Notes under the pieces: generated by a model
What the model saw: the letters and a program-made list of their open reading frames with translations, nothing else
The model's database searches: none
Told to the model about the DNA's origin: nothing
Assembly: GCA_016200725.1 (NCBI GenBank)
Contig: JACQEE010000197.1
Location: 1-6,408 of the forward strand
Direction of reading: 5' to 3'
From: Chloroflexota bacterium
Lineage (GTDB): Bacteria > Chloroflexota > Dehalococcoidia > SHYB01
DNA length: 6,408 nt
Shown here: positions 1 to 6,003 of the stretch, piece after piece
Numbering within the stretch: position 1 is the stretch's first letter
How the letters are laid out: each line of letters begins with the position of its first letter
Program-made: the position numbers and the translations under genes

Positions 1-1
1 G

Positions 2-715
2 CTCAACCGCGGTTGCCCGGCCATCGCGGTGACACGGGGCGGGAAGGTAGAAGAACTGGCGCGGCAGCACAAGGCGCCGGTGTTTCCCATTGGTATCGAG
101 TGCCAGCCGCGGGCGGCGCTGGGGTATAGCCTCTTTCCGCTGCTGGCATTTCTGCAGCGCTTGGGGCTCGGGCCAGAGAGAGGGAAGGCGGTCGGCGAGG
201 CCATCGAGCAGATGCGGGGCATGGCATCGCTGCTCGCCCCGGCTACGCCAACGTCGCAGAACCCGGCGAAGCAGCTAGCCGCGGCCATCGGCGAGCGAGT
301 GGCCGTCGCGTATGGCGCGGAGCACCTCGCCGCGGTAGCGCGACGGTGGAAGACGCAGATCAACGAGAACGCGAAGTCGTGGGCCTTTGCGGAGGCGCTG
401 CCGGAGCAGAACCACAATGCTATCGAGGGGTTCAATTTTCCCGCTCCCTGGGACCGCATGTTCGTCGTGCTGTTACGCGGGAGTGGCTATAATTCACGCG
501 TCGCGCAGCGGATTGGCCTCACGCAGCAGGCGCTCTCGAGGGCACGGGTGCCGCATCAGGTGCTCGACGCGCGCGGCGACGACCGGCTAGCGCAGGCGAT
601 GACGATGGCGCTGCTGGGCGACTGGGTGAGTTACTACCTGGCCATCGGGCGCGGCGTGGATCCGACGCCGGTGCCGACGCTGGAGTGGCTGAAAGGTCAG
701 ATGGGGAAAGGGTAA
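2..715 (+). CDS. Bifunctional phosphoglucose/phosphomannose isomerase, C-terminal part (5' end outside window)
   Basis: The enzyme would interconvert glucose-6-phosphate or mannose-6-phosphate with fructose-6-phosphate in the cytoplasm. The frame is open to the left edge (first codons read LNRGCPAIAVTRGG), so the GTG at 29 is an internal valine, not a start. The 237 residues present cover the end of the first SIS domain and the whole second one; family members are usually about 320-350 residues, so roughly 100 are missing. The diagnostic stretch is INENAK...PEQNHNAIEGF. Its Glu (codon 365-367) and His (413-415) are 16 residues apart, matching Glu203 and His219 of the Pyrobaculum aerophilum enzyme as I recall it. 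The C-terminus (GDWVSYYLAIGRGVDPTPV, then LEWLKG) is the normal family ending, with a lysine near the end as expected. It ends 10 bases before the acyl-CoA dehydrogenase frame. Family assignment is firm; whether it prefers glucose or mannose phosphate cannot be read here. Confidence 0.88.
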   Translation, partial: LNRGCPAIAVTRGGKVEELARQHKAPVFPIGIECQPRAALGYSLFPLLAFLQRLGLGPERGKAVGEAIEQMRGMASLLAPATPTSQNPAKQLAAAIGERVAVAYGAEHLAAVARRWKTQINENAKSWAFAEALPEQNHNAIEGFNFPAPWDRMFVVLLRGSGYNSRVAQRIGLTQQALSRARVPHQVLDARGDDRLAQAMTMALLGDWVSYYLAIGRGVDPTPVPTLEWLKGQMGKG

Positions 716-725
716 CACGGAGAAT

Positions 726-1844
726 TTGCCGAAGGGCTGGATGGGCATCGACCGCGAGGAGCAGTTCGACCCGCAGTACTGGGATGTGACGAAGGACATG
801 GCTAAGCGGCTGGCGTCGAAGGGCTGGCTGACGATCAACTGGCCGAAGGAATATGGGGGCCAGGGGCGCACGTATACCGAGCAGACGATTTTCCAGGAAG
901 AGATGATGTTCAATGGCGTGCCGGGCACGACGATGGGCATCGGCGGGACGCAGTGGGTCGGGCCAACGACCATCGTCTACGGCACCGAGGAGCAGAAGCG
1001 CGAACACCTCCCGTACATCGCGCGCGGCGAGCGTTTCTGGTGCACAGGCTATAGCGAGCCGGGGACAGGCTCGGACCTCGCTGGGATGCAGACTCGTGCG
1101 GTGCGCGACGGCGACGACTATGTGATCACCGGGCAGAAGACCTGGAGCAGCGCGGCGCACGTCGCCGACTGGTGCTGGCTGGCGGTGCGGACGGACCCCA
1201 ACGTGCCGAAGCACAAGGGTATCAGCGTGTTCCTTGTAGACATGAAGACGCCGGGGGTGCAGGCCAAGCCGATCCGCAACATGGCCGACGCGCTCTCGTT
1301 CAACGAGATCTACTTCGACAACGCGCGCGTGCCGGCGAGGAACATGGTGGGCGAGGAGAACCGTGGCTGGTACGTGGTGGCGACGGCGCTCGACTTCGAG
1401 CGGTCGGGCATCACATACGCGGCCTATTCGCGGAAGTCGCTGCATCAGATCTACCAGTTCCTGCGCGAGGCGGGGTCCCGAGGCAGGGCACTCGCGGCAG
1501 ACGCGCGTGTACGAAACGCCCTCGCCGATGTGGCGATCCAGGTGGAGATCCAGCGCCGCTTCGCCTATCGCGTCGCGTGGTATCAGGACCAGAAGAAGGT
1601 GCCGAACCTCGAGGCGTCGGTGGCGAAGGTCTTCGGCTCGGAGACGCAGCAGCGCGTGGCGCAGGTGGGCCTGCGCATCATGGGGCTGTATGGGCAGGTG
1701 GAAGAGGGGTCGCCGCTCGCGCCGGTGAAGGGCCGCGTTCTGAAGCAGTACCTGAGCAGCATCTCGGCGACCATCGCTGCGGGGACGTCGGAGATTCAGC
1801 GGAACATTATTGCGACGAGGGGACTGGGGCTGCCGAGGGAGTAG
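726..1844 (+). CDS. Acyl-CoA dehydrogenase, apparently lacking its N-terminal helix
   Basis: This is an FAD-dependent alpha,beta-dehydrogenase of acyl-CoA thioesters; the substrate is unknown. Landmarks in the 372 residues are KEYGGQG (41-47), the flavin signature GYSEPGTGSDLAG (108-120), GQKTWSS (136-142), and the C-terminal GTSEIQRNIIATRGLGLPR (353-371). The usual catalytic Glu before that GT is Ala352; Glu225 in LDFERSG aligns instead with the helix-G Glu used by isovaleryl-CoA and long-chain dehydrogenases. Relatives are mostly 380-410 residues and have 20-40 residues before the LPxGW motif, which here is residues 2-5. In-frame codons upstream (GNTEN) still resemble that helix but a stop lies at 690-692. 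The only starts are TTG 726 (weak GGAG at 719-722, spacing too short) or ATG 741. The rest of the frame is intact. It could be a functional short form, a gene decapitated by deletion, or an assembly misjoin. Confidence 0.85.
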   Translation: MPKGWMGIDREEQFDPQYWDVTKDMAKRLASKGWLTINWPKEYGGQGRTYTEQTIFQEEMMFNGVPGTTMGIGGTQWVGPTTIVYGTEEQKREHLPYIARGERFWCTGYSEPGTGSDLAGMQTRAVRDGDDYVITGQKTWSSAAHVADWCWLAVRTDPNVPKHKGISVFLVDMKTPGVQAKPIRNMADALSFNEIYFDNARVPARNMVGEENRGWYVVATALDFERSGITYAAYSRKSLHQIYQFLREAGSRGRALAADARVRNALADVAIQVEIQRRFAYRVAWYQDQKKVPNLEASVAKVFGSETQQRVAQVGLRIMGLYGQVEEGSPLAPVKGRVLKQYLSSISATIAAGTSEIQRNIIATRGLGLPRE

Positions 1845-1868
1845 GGCTTCGGCCAAGGGGCTGACCTC

Positions 1869-2339
1869 ATGGAGATCAGGATAGAAAAGGGTGACCTTGG
1901 GTCTGATACTGCTGCCGCATTGATCTCAGCTCTGAATGCTGAATTAACGGAGAGGTATCCAGAGCCTGGGGACCGTTCTTTCCGTTTGGACACAGAGGAG
2001 GTGGCCCCGGGGCGAGGAGCATTCTTCTTGGCCTATGTTGATTCCAAAGCGATTGGATGTGGGGCTATTCGCCGGCTCACTGAGTTAGAGGCGGAAATCA
2101 AGCGAATGTATGTGGCTCCCGAATTACGGGGGCGCGGCATAGGACGCAAGTTGTTGGACGCACTGGAATCTGAGGCTCGCGCACTCGGCGTAAGGCGTCT
2201 CGTGCTCGAAACCGGCGAGCGCCAACCAGAAGCCATTGCGCTCTATCAGCACGCGGGGTTCGGATTCATCCCTCTTTTCGGAGAATACATTGGCAAGGCC
2301 ATTAGTGTTTGTATGGGAAAAGAATTGGCCGAAAAATAG
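1869..2339 (+). CDS. GNAT-family N-acetyltransferase
   Basis: This 156-residue single-domain protein should transfer an acetyl group from acetyl-CoA to an unidentified amine. The acetyl-CoA pyrophosphate loop is clear: RMYVAPELRGRGIG (79-92) carries the R-G-x-G-x-G pattern and leads into helix KLLDALESEARALG. Motif B is AIALYQHAGF (122-131), and the C-terminal SVCMGKEL strand is typical of a small-molecule GNAT subgroup. The ATG is preceded by AAGGGG (1855-1860) at 8 bases, which supports this start. It begins 24 bases after the acyl-CoA dehydrogenase stop and could be cotranscribed. Base use differs from its neighbours: bases 1921-1980 hold 30 G+C of 60 by hand count, against 42 of 60 at 1621-1680 in the dehydrogenase, and A/T-ending codons such as TTA, AAA and GAA are frequent. 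This suggests later acquisition. Substrate cannot be inferred. Confidence 0.9.
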   Translation: MEIRIEKGDLGSDTAAALISALNAELTERYPEPGDRSFRLDTEEVAPGRGAFFLAYVDSKAIGCGAIRRLTELEAEIKRMYVAPELRGRGIGRKLLDALESEARALGVRRLVLETGERQPEAIALYQHAGFGFIPLFGEYIGKAISVCMGKELAEK

Positions 2340-2354
2340 GGTATCGCTTATAGT
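2325..2354 (+). promoter_or_regulatory. Possible sigma-70-type promoter for the amidohydrolase
   Basis: TTGGCC (2325-2330, four of six matches to the -35 consensus) and TATAGT (2349-2354, five of six to the -10) are separated by 18 bases. They sit across the end of the acetyltransferase gene and end 31 bases before the amidohydrolase start. The stretch is AT-rich for this genome. This is a pattern match only. Confidence 0.35.
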
Positions 2355-2371
2355 CGTTCCACACACATGTC

Positions 2372-2380
2372 AGAGGGAGG
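2372..2380 (+). promoter_or_regulatory. Strong ribosome binding site fixing the amidohydrolase start
   Basis: AGAGGGAGG lies 5 bases before the ATG at 2386. The same frame is open 50 codons further upstream to an ATG at 2236, but that stretch overlaps the acetyltransferase gene and does not resemble an amidohydrolase, so 2386 is the better start. Confidence 0.8.
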
Positions 2381-2385
2381 CGCTC

Positions 2386-3468
2386 ATGTCTAAGTTCAAC
2401 GTCATTTCGGCGGACTCGCATGTGGTGGAGCCGCCGGAGATCTGGCCGCAGTACGTGGAGGCGAAGTACCGCGACCGGGCGCCGCATGTGAAGCGGGAGA
2501 AGGAGACGGACGTCTATCTGTGCGAGGGAATGTCGCTCATCGGCCTGGGGCTGATGGCGGGGGCGGGTCGCGCCGATGGCGAGGTGCGCCGTGAGGGGCG
2601 GTGGGAAGAGGTGATGCCGGGAGCGTACGATCCGCACAAGCGGCTGAAGGACATGCACATCGACGGCGTCGATGCGGAGGTGGTGTACCCGACGGTCGGT
2701 CTGCAACTGTTCCTCGTGAAGGACCAGGCGCTCCAGACGGCACTCTTCCAGGCGTACAACTCGTGGGTGGCCGACTTCTGCAAGCAGGAGTCGAAGGTGC
2801 TGAAAGGCATCGCGCTGATCTCGACGTCGGATATCGAGTGGGCCGTCGGCGAACTGAAGCGCGCGCGGAAACTGGGATTGTGCGGCGCGATGATCTCGGT
2901 GTGGCCGTCGGCGGATGGCGCGCTGTACGACCAGCAGCGCTACGAGCCGCTCTGGGCAACCGCGGCCGCCGAAGGGCTGCCGGTGAGCCTGCACATCGCC
3001 ACGCAGGCGCGGGACGTCGGCCACTCGCTGGTCGACCTGGCGCTGCTGCCGGTGTGGGTAGAGCGCTCCATCGGCGCGATCATGATCAGCGGCGTGTTCG
3101 ACCGGTATCCGAATCTGAAGATCGTCTCGGCGGAGCACGACATCGGCTGGGCGGGCAACTTCATCGAGCGGATGGACTCCCTGTGCACGCGCGGCGGGAA
3201 GTTGCGCGAAGGCGTCAACCACAAGCGCCTACCGAGCGAGTACTTCCACAACAATGTGTCGATGACGTTCATGAAGGACCGCACTGGGATCGCGTCGCGC
3301 AACATCATCGGCGTCGACCGCATCATGTGGTCGAGCGACTACCCGCACCACTCGGCGACGTGGCCGAAGTCGCAACAGGTGCTGGCGAAGCAGCTCGATG
3401 GCGTGCCGGAGCACGAGCGGCGGCAGATCGTGTGCGACAACGCAGCGCGGCTCTACGGGTTCAACTAG
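2386..3468 (+). CDS. Amidohydrolase-2 family metal-dependent hydrolase or decarboxylase (TIM barrel)
   Basis: This 360-residue protein belongs to the amidohydrolase superfamily branch containing ACMSD and gamma-resorcylate decarboxylase. Such cytoplasmic TIM-barrel enzymes hydrolyse or non-oxidatively decarboxylate small, often aromatic, acids; the actual substrate is unknown. Visible metal-site residues are Asp10 and His12 (ADSHVVEP), His203 (SLHI), His251 (SAEHDIGW) and Asp318 (SSDYPH). Spacings 203-251-318 resemble His177-His228-Asp294 of Pseudomonas ACMSD, with the usual first His replaced by Asp. The C-terminal helix DNAARLYGFN is typical of the family, and the length is full. It starts 46 bases after the acetyltransferase, with a strong ribosome binding site and a possible promoter, so it may be expressed on its own. 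Its stop codon overlaps that of a minus-strand gene. Proximity to an acyl-CoA dehydrogenase hints at a catabolic role, but this is weak evidence. Confidence 0.9.
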   Translation: MSKFNVISADSHVVEPPEIWPQYVEAKYRDRAPHVKREKETDVYLCEGMSLIGLGLMAGAGRADGEVRREGRWEEVMPGAYDPHKRLKDMHIDGVDAEVVYPTVGLQLFLVKDQALQTALFQAYNSWVADFCKQESKVLKGIALISTSDIEWAVGELKRARKLGLCGAMISVWPSADGALYDQQRYEPLWATAAAEGLPVSLHIATQARDVGHSLVDLALLPVWVERSIGAIMISGVFDRYPNLKIVSAEHDIGWAGNFIERMDSLCTRGGKLREGVNHKRLPSEYFHNNVSMTFMKDRTGIASRNIIGVDRIMWSSDYPHHSATWPKSQQVLAKQLDGVPEHERRQIVCDNAARLYGFN

Positions 3469-3665
3469 CGTTTGGGCTCCATGCTCAGGGTCAGTGCCGT
3501 GAGCAGCGCGACGGCCATGCCGCCTTCGCAGAGGGCACCAATGGTGAGCCAGGCGGGGTGGTATTCCCCTGAGACGAATACCGCACCGAAGAAGCCGAAG
3601 CCCGTGAGCAGCAGCACCGTGGAAAGGACGAGCAGCGCAAGGACGAGGGGTCGTTGAGAAGACAC
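3465..3665 (-). CDS. Small hypothetical membrane protein, two predicted helices
   Basis: I do not recognise a family. From a GTG start the product has 66 residues. Two hydrophobic segments are visible, about residues 7-31 (starting PLVLALLVLSTVLLL) and 38-60 (AWLTIGALCEGGMAVALL and following), joined by a short polar loop SGEYHP; the C-terminus is the basic SMEPKR. This would be a helical hairpin in the cytoplasmic membrane. The start is chosen because a GAGG lies 6 bases upstream of the GTG and the hydrophobic part begins right after it; further upstream the frame reads arginine/serine-rich noise. Its TAG stop shares CTAG with the amidohydrolase stop. An exact TTGACA (minus strand, 3700-3695) lies upstream but lacks a good -10. 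It sits beyond the ribosomal operon terminator, so it is probably a separate unit. Confidence 0.55.
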   Translation of the reverse strand: MSSQRPLVLALLVLSTVLLLTGFGFFGAVFVSGEYHPAWLTIGALCEGGMAVALLTALTLSMEPKR

Positions 3666-3717
3666 GCGAGACCTCGATGAGACTGTAGCGCGGCTGTCAA
3701 CGAGAGCGCTAGAAAAG

Positions 3718-3749
3718 AGAAGCGGCCATGGGAGTCCATGGCCGCTTCT
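3718..3749 (-). terminator. Intrinsic terminator of the rpoA-rplQ-truA-rplM-rpsI operon
   Basis: A perfect 14-bp inverted repeat (3718-3731 with 3736-3749) with a 4-base loop begins 10 bases after the rpsI stop. On the minus strand the stem is followed by the T-rich run TTCTTTTCT, with one C interrupting. The stem contains AGCGGCCATGG and its complement. On the plus strand the bases after it, TTCTTCTT counting the stem end, are also pyrimidine-rich, so it may stop transcripts from the amidohydrolase side as well. Confidence 0.8.
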
Positions 3750-3759
3750 TCTTGTGCCG

Positions 3760-4161
3760 TTAACGCTTGGTGTACTGCTTCGCCTTGCGGGCCTTGCGAA
3801 GACCGTACTTGCGGCGTTCCTTTTCGCGCGGGTCGCGAGTGAGGAGGCCGAATTTGCGAAGTTGGACGCGGTAGGCAGGATCGGCTTCGAGCAGGGCTCG
3901 GGCGAGGCCGTGGCTGAGGGCGCCGGCCTGGGCAGAGACGCCGCCACCATTGATCTTGACCATCGCGCTGAAGCGGTTGGTATTCCCTGTGACGCGCAAT
4001 GGTTCGAGGGCAATGTTGCGCAGGTGGGGCATGGGCATGGCGTCCTCGATGGGCTCGCCGTTGACGACGATTGCGCCCGCGCCGGAGAAGATGCGCACCT
4101 GAGCGACGGCCCTCTTGCGCCGGCCAGTGCCCTTGTAATACTGCTGCTGCCCGGTAGTCAT
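3760..4161 (-). CDS. rpsI: Small ribosomal subunit protein uS9
   Basis: uS9 binds the 3' domain of 16S rRNA in the 30S head, and its C-terminal tail reaches the P-site tRNA. The 133 residues are a normal length. Recognisable landmarks are YYKGTGRRKRAVAQVR near the start, INGGGVSAQAGALSHGLARAL (70-90), GLLTRDPREKERRKYG (105-120) and the basic tail ending KQYTKR, where the terminal Lys-Arg is the tRNA-contacting end. The ATG follows the rplM TAG with no intervening base, so the two are translationally linked as in most bacteria. It is the last gene of its operon; a strong hairpin follows. Confidence 0.98.
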   Translation of the reverse strand: MTTGQQQYYKGTGRRKRAVAQVRIFSGAGAIVVNGEPIEDAMPMPHLRNIALEPLRVTGNTNRFSAMVKINGGGVSAQAGALSHGLARALLEADPAYRVQLRKFGLLTRDPREKERRKYGLRKARKAKQYTKR

Positions 4162-4830
4162 CTAAGCCTCCTTGGCCTCGCCGCCCTGCTCTGCTTTGTC
4201 TTGCGCCCGGCGGGAGCGTGGGCGCGAGGGTGCCTTCTTGACCGGCTCAGAAGATGCCGAAGGCTCAGTCGTTACGGGCGCTGCGGCGACGGCCGCAGGC
4301 ACTGGCTTCCCAGCAGCCGGTTTGGCGGCTGTTGCGGGCGTAACTTGGCGCACCTTGCGCGGGGGCTTCGTGCCCGGCCTACCGGCTTTAACCGGAGCCG
4401 AGAACTCGCTAATCTGCGCGCCGTGGGGGTGCGTGGCCTCCGCGTAGACCTTGAGTTTGCGCATGAGATGCCGGCTGAGCTTGTTCTTGGGCATCATGCC
4501 CCAGACAGTGAGCTCGACGAGCTTGCGCGGGCTGCGCACGAGCATCTGCTCAAACGAGAACTTCCGCAGTCCGCCGGGATACATGCTGTGGCGGTAATAC
4601 ATCTTGTCGGTGGTCTTCGCCCCGGTCACACGCACCTTCGCAGCATTGATGACGACGACGAAGTCGCCGGTGTCGGCATGGGGCGAATAGATGACCTTAT
4701 CCTTGCCGCGAAGAGCGTTCGCAATCTCGGAGGCGACACGGCCCAGCGGCTTACCGGCGGCGTCGATGACGCGCCAGTTCCGCTTGATGTCGCCCGGTCT
4801 GGGCGTATATGTCTTTCGCAACATTGCCAT
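4162..4830 (-). CDS. rplM: Large ribosomal subunit protein uL13 with long C-terminal tail
   Basis: uL13 is an early-assembling 50S protein that binds 23S rRNA. The conserved core is residues 1 to about 143: KTYTPRPGDIKRNWRVIDA (6-24), GRVASEIANALRGK (30-43), YYRHSMYPGGLR (78-89), and the AVWGMMPKN-like block here reading TVWGMMPKNKLSRHLMRKLKVY (108-129). Bacterial uL13 normally ends about here at 140-150 residues. This protein continues for about 79 more, rich in Ala, Pro, Lys and Glu (PATAAKPAAGKPVPAAVAAA, then SRPRSRR), with no recognisable fold. The first ATG is preferred over the second two codons later because AGGAAG lies 6 bases before it. It begins 27 bases after truA and abuts rpsI. 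The tail shares the frame without any stop or shift and also carries the rpsI ribosome binding site, so it is probably real. Confidence 0.97.
   Translation of the reverse strand: MAMLRKTYTPRPGDIKRNWRVIDAAGKPLGRVASEIANALRGKDKVIYSPHADTGDFVVVINAAKVRVTGAKTTDKMYYRHSMYPGGLRKFSFEQMLVRSPRKLVELTVWGMMPKNKLSRHLMRKLKVYAEATHPHGAQISEFSAPVKAGRPGTKPPRKVRQVTPATAAKPAAGKPVPAAVAAAPVTTEPSASSEPVKKAPSRPRSRRAQDKAEQGGEAKEA
4167..4173 (-). promoter_or_regulatory. rpsI ribosome binding site inside the rplM 3' end
   Basis: AAGGAGG on the minus strand lies 5 bases before the rpsI ATG and within the last codons of rplM. With abutting stop and start codons, ribosomes finishing rplM are well placed to restart on rpsI. Confidence 0.8.
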
Positions 4831-4857
4831 GTTCGTCTTCCTATCTCTCGAGCAGTC

Positions 4858-5622
4858 CTATCGCGGCGGCCATTCGTTGTAGGCCACCTTCGTCAAGTAA
4901 AGTCCTTGCGGCGGGGCGACTGGCCCGGCGCTACGCTTGTCACCGTTGGCGAGGGCAGAGAACGCTTTCAGCGTCGTCTTGCCGGTTCCGACCTCAAGCA
5001 GGGCACCGACGATGCGGCGGACCTGTTGGTAGAGGAATGAGTTACCTGCCACGTCGAACCGGACGAGGTCGCCCTCCCGACTCCACTGCGCTCGTGTCAG
5101 CGTTTTGAGGGTAGAACGCTCGGTGGAGGCCCAGGCCCCCGCGAAGGGAGTGAAGTCGCGTTCGCCAAGCAGCGTGGCCGCTGCGTCGTTCATCCGTCCG
5201 ACGTCAAGCGGCTTGGCTAGCCAGAGCGCCCTGGTCCGCAGCAGCGGCGAAGGCACCTTGCGGTTGAGAACGAGGTAGCGGTATTCGCGGCCGGTGGCGT
5301 CCCTTTGCACGTGGAAGGCCGGTAGCGCGACATGCGCCTCGCGCACCACGATGTCCTCAGGGAGGTGGTGATTCAGCGCGCGGCGGAAGGTCGTGGGGCC
5401 GTGCTTCGAGGCGGTGAGGAACGAGACCACCTGGCCGGTCGCGTGAACCCCCGCATCGGTGCGGCTGGCACACGTGACGCGGAGCGTCTCGCCAGTGAAG
5501 GCGTGTATAGCGCGCTCTAACCCGGACTGCACCGTAGGCCCGTTGGCTTGCGCCTGGAACCCCCGGTAGGCAGTGCCGTCGTATTCGACGATCAGCGCTA
5601 GTTTGGTAAGGTGCGTGGCCAT
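4858..5622 (-). CDS. truA: tRNA pseudouridine synthase A
   Basis: TruA converts uridines 38, 39 and 40 of the tRNA anticodon stem-loop to pseudouridine in the cytoplasm. The 254 residues are a normal length. The N-terminal strand reads IVEYDGTAYRGFQAQ (11-25). The catalytic loop is SRTDAGVHATGQVV (53-66) with nucleophile Asp56, Tyr114 in REYRYLV is the conserved active-site tyrosine, and the C-terminal repeat has FLYQQVRRIVGALLEVG (196-212) and APPQGLYLTKVAY (236-248). The family usually has a HMVR or NMVR sequence where QQVR stands here. It lies 18 bases after rplQ; the GGCGGG before the ATG is only a weak ribosome binding site. The position between rplQ and rplM is common in bacterial ribosomal operons. 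Confidence 0.97.
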   Translation of the reverse strand: MATHLTKLALIVEYDGTAYRGFQAQANGPTVQSGLERAIHAFTGETLRVTCASRTDAGVHATGQVVSFLTASKHGPTTFRRALNHHLPEDIVVREAHVALPAFHVQRDATGREYRYLVLNRKVPSPLLRTRALWLAKPLDVGRMNDAAATLLGERDFTPFAGAWASTERSTLKTLTRAQWSREGDLVRFDVAGNSFLYQQVRRIVGALLEVGTGKTTLKAFSALANGDKRSAGPVAPPQGLYLTKVAYNEWPPR

Positions 5623-5640
5623 TAACGGCGGCCCGCCGGG

Positions 5641-5991
5641 TTACACGAGCTCCAGCTGGACGAGCGGGGCGCTATCGCCTTTGCGCTGGCCGAGCCGCGT
5701 GATGCGGGTGTAGCCACCGCTGCGGTCTTTGTACTTGGGGGCGATCGTAGCGAAGACTTCTGTTACGACATTCTCGTCGAACAAGAAGGACAACGCTTGG
5801 CGGCGGTCATGCAGGCTCCCGCCCTTGCCAAGGGTGATGATCTTCTCGGCGAAGCGGCGCACTTCCTTGGCCTTGGCCTCGGTGGTAACCATCTTGCCGT
5901 TGCGCAGGAAGTCCGTCGTCTGGTTGCGATAGAGCGCCCGGCGATCGGCCATATTCCTGCTGAGGTGTCTTCCACTCTTTCGGTGACGCAT
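5641..5991 (-). CDS. rplQ: Large ribosomal subunit protein bL17
   Basis: bL17 is a bacterial 50S protein near the peptide exit tunnel. All 116 residues match the compact family: start MRHRKSGRHLSRN, then RALYRNQTTDFL (18-29), the signature VTTEAKAKEVRRFAEKIITLGK (35-56), and the C-terminal YTRITRLGQRKGDSAPLVQLEL (94-115). It has no extension, unlike two of its neighbours. The ATG is 12 bases from the rpoA stop, with AGGAA 6 bases upstream. The rpoA-rplQ pair is nearly universal in bacteria. Confidence 0.98.
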   Translation of the reverse strand: MRHRKSGRHLSRNMADRRALYRNQTTDFLRNGKMVTTEAKAKEVRRFAEKIITLGKGGSLHDRRQALSFLFDENVVTEVFATIAPKYKDRSGGYTRITRLGQRKGDSAPLVQLELV

Positions 5992-6003
5992 TGCGAGTTC
6001 CTA

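Noticed and set aside
29..31. GTG as the start of the isomerase
   Set aside because: Codons upstream to the window edge continue the family sequence, so this is an internal valine of a truncated gene.
519..1856. Minus-strand open frame of 445 codons opposite the dehydrogenase
   Set aside because: Its translation is Arg/His/Leu-rich without domain motifs. It is the usual antisense shadow of a GC-rich gene, and the plus-strand protein is unmistakable.
2236..2385. Fifty-codon upstream extension of the amidohydrolase
   Set aside because: It overlaps the acetyltransferase gene and reads as non-family sequence, and the ATG at 2386 has a strong ribosome binding site.
2302..3222. Minus-strand open frame of 306 codons opposite the amidohydrolase
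   Set aside because: His/Arg/Leu-rich shadow translation with no motif and no good ribosome binding site.
3695..3700. Exact TTGACA on the minus strand upstream of the small membrane gene
   Set aside because: No acceptable -10 lies 16-18 bases downstream, so it is not called as a promoter.
3666..4013. Upstream extension of the small membrane protein frame on the minus strand
   Set aside because: The Ser/Arg-rich translation runs opposite the rpsI terminator and through rpsI in another frame; the GTG at 3665 has its own GAGG.
3754..5040. Plus-strand open frame of 428 codons across rpsI, rplM and part of truA
   Set aside because: It lies wholly opposite conserved ribosomal and tRNA-modification genes, and its product has no recognisable domain.
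5626..5638. GC palindrome between rplQ and truA
   Set aside because: The two 6-base arms leave a one-base loop and no T-run follows, so it is neither a terminator nor a convincing leader structure.
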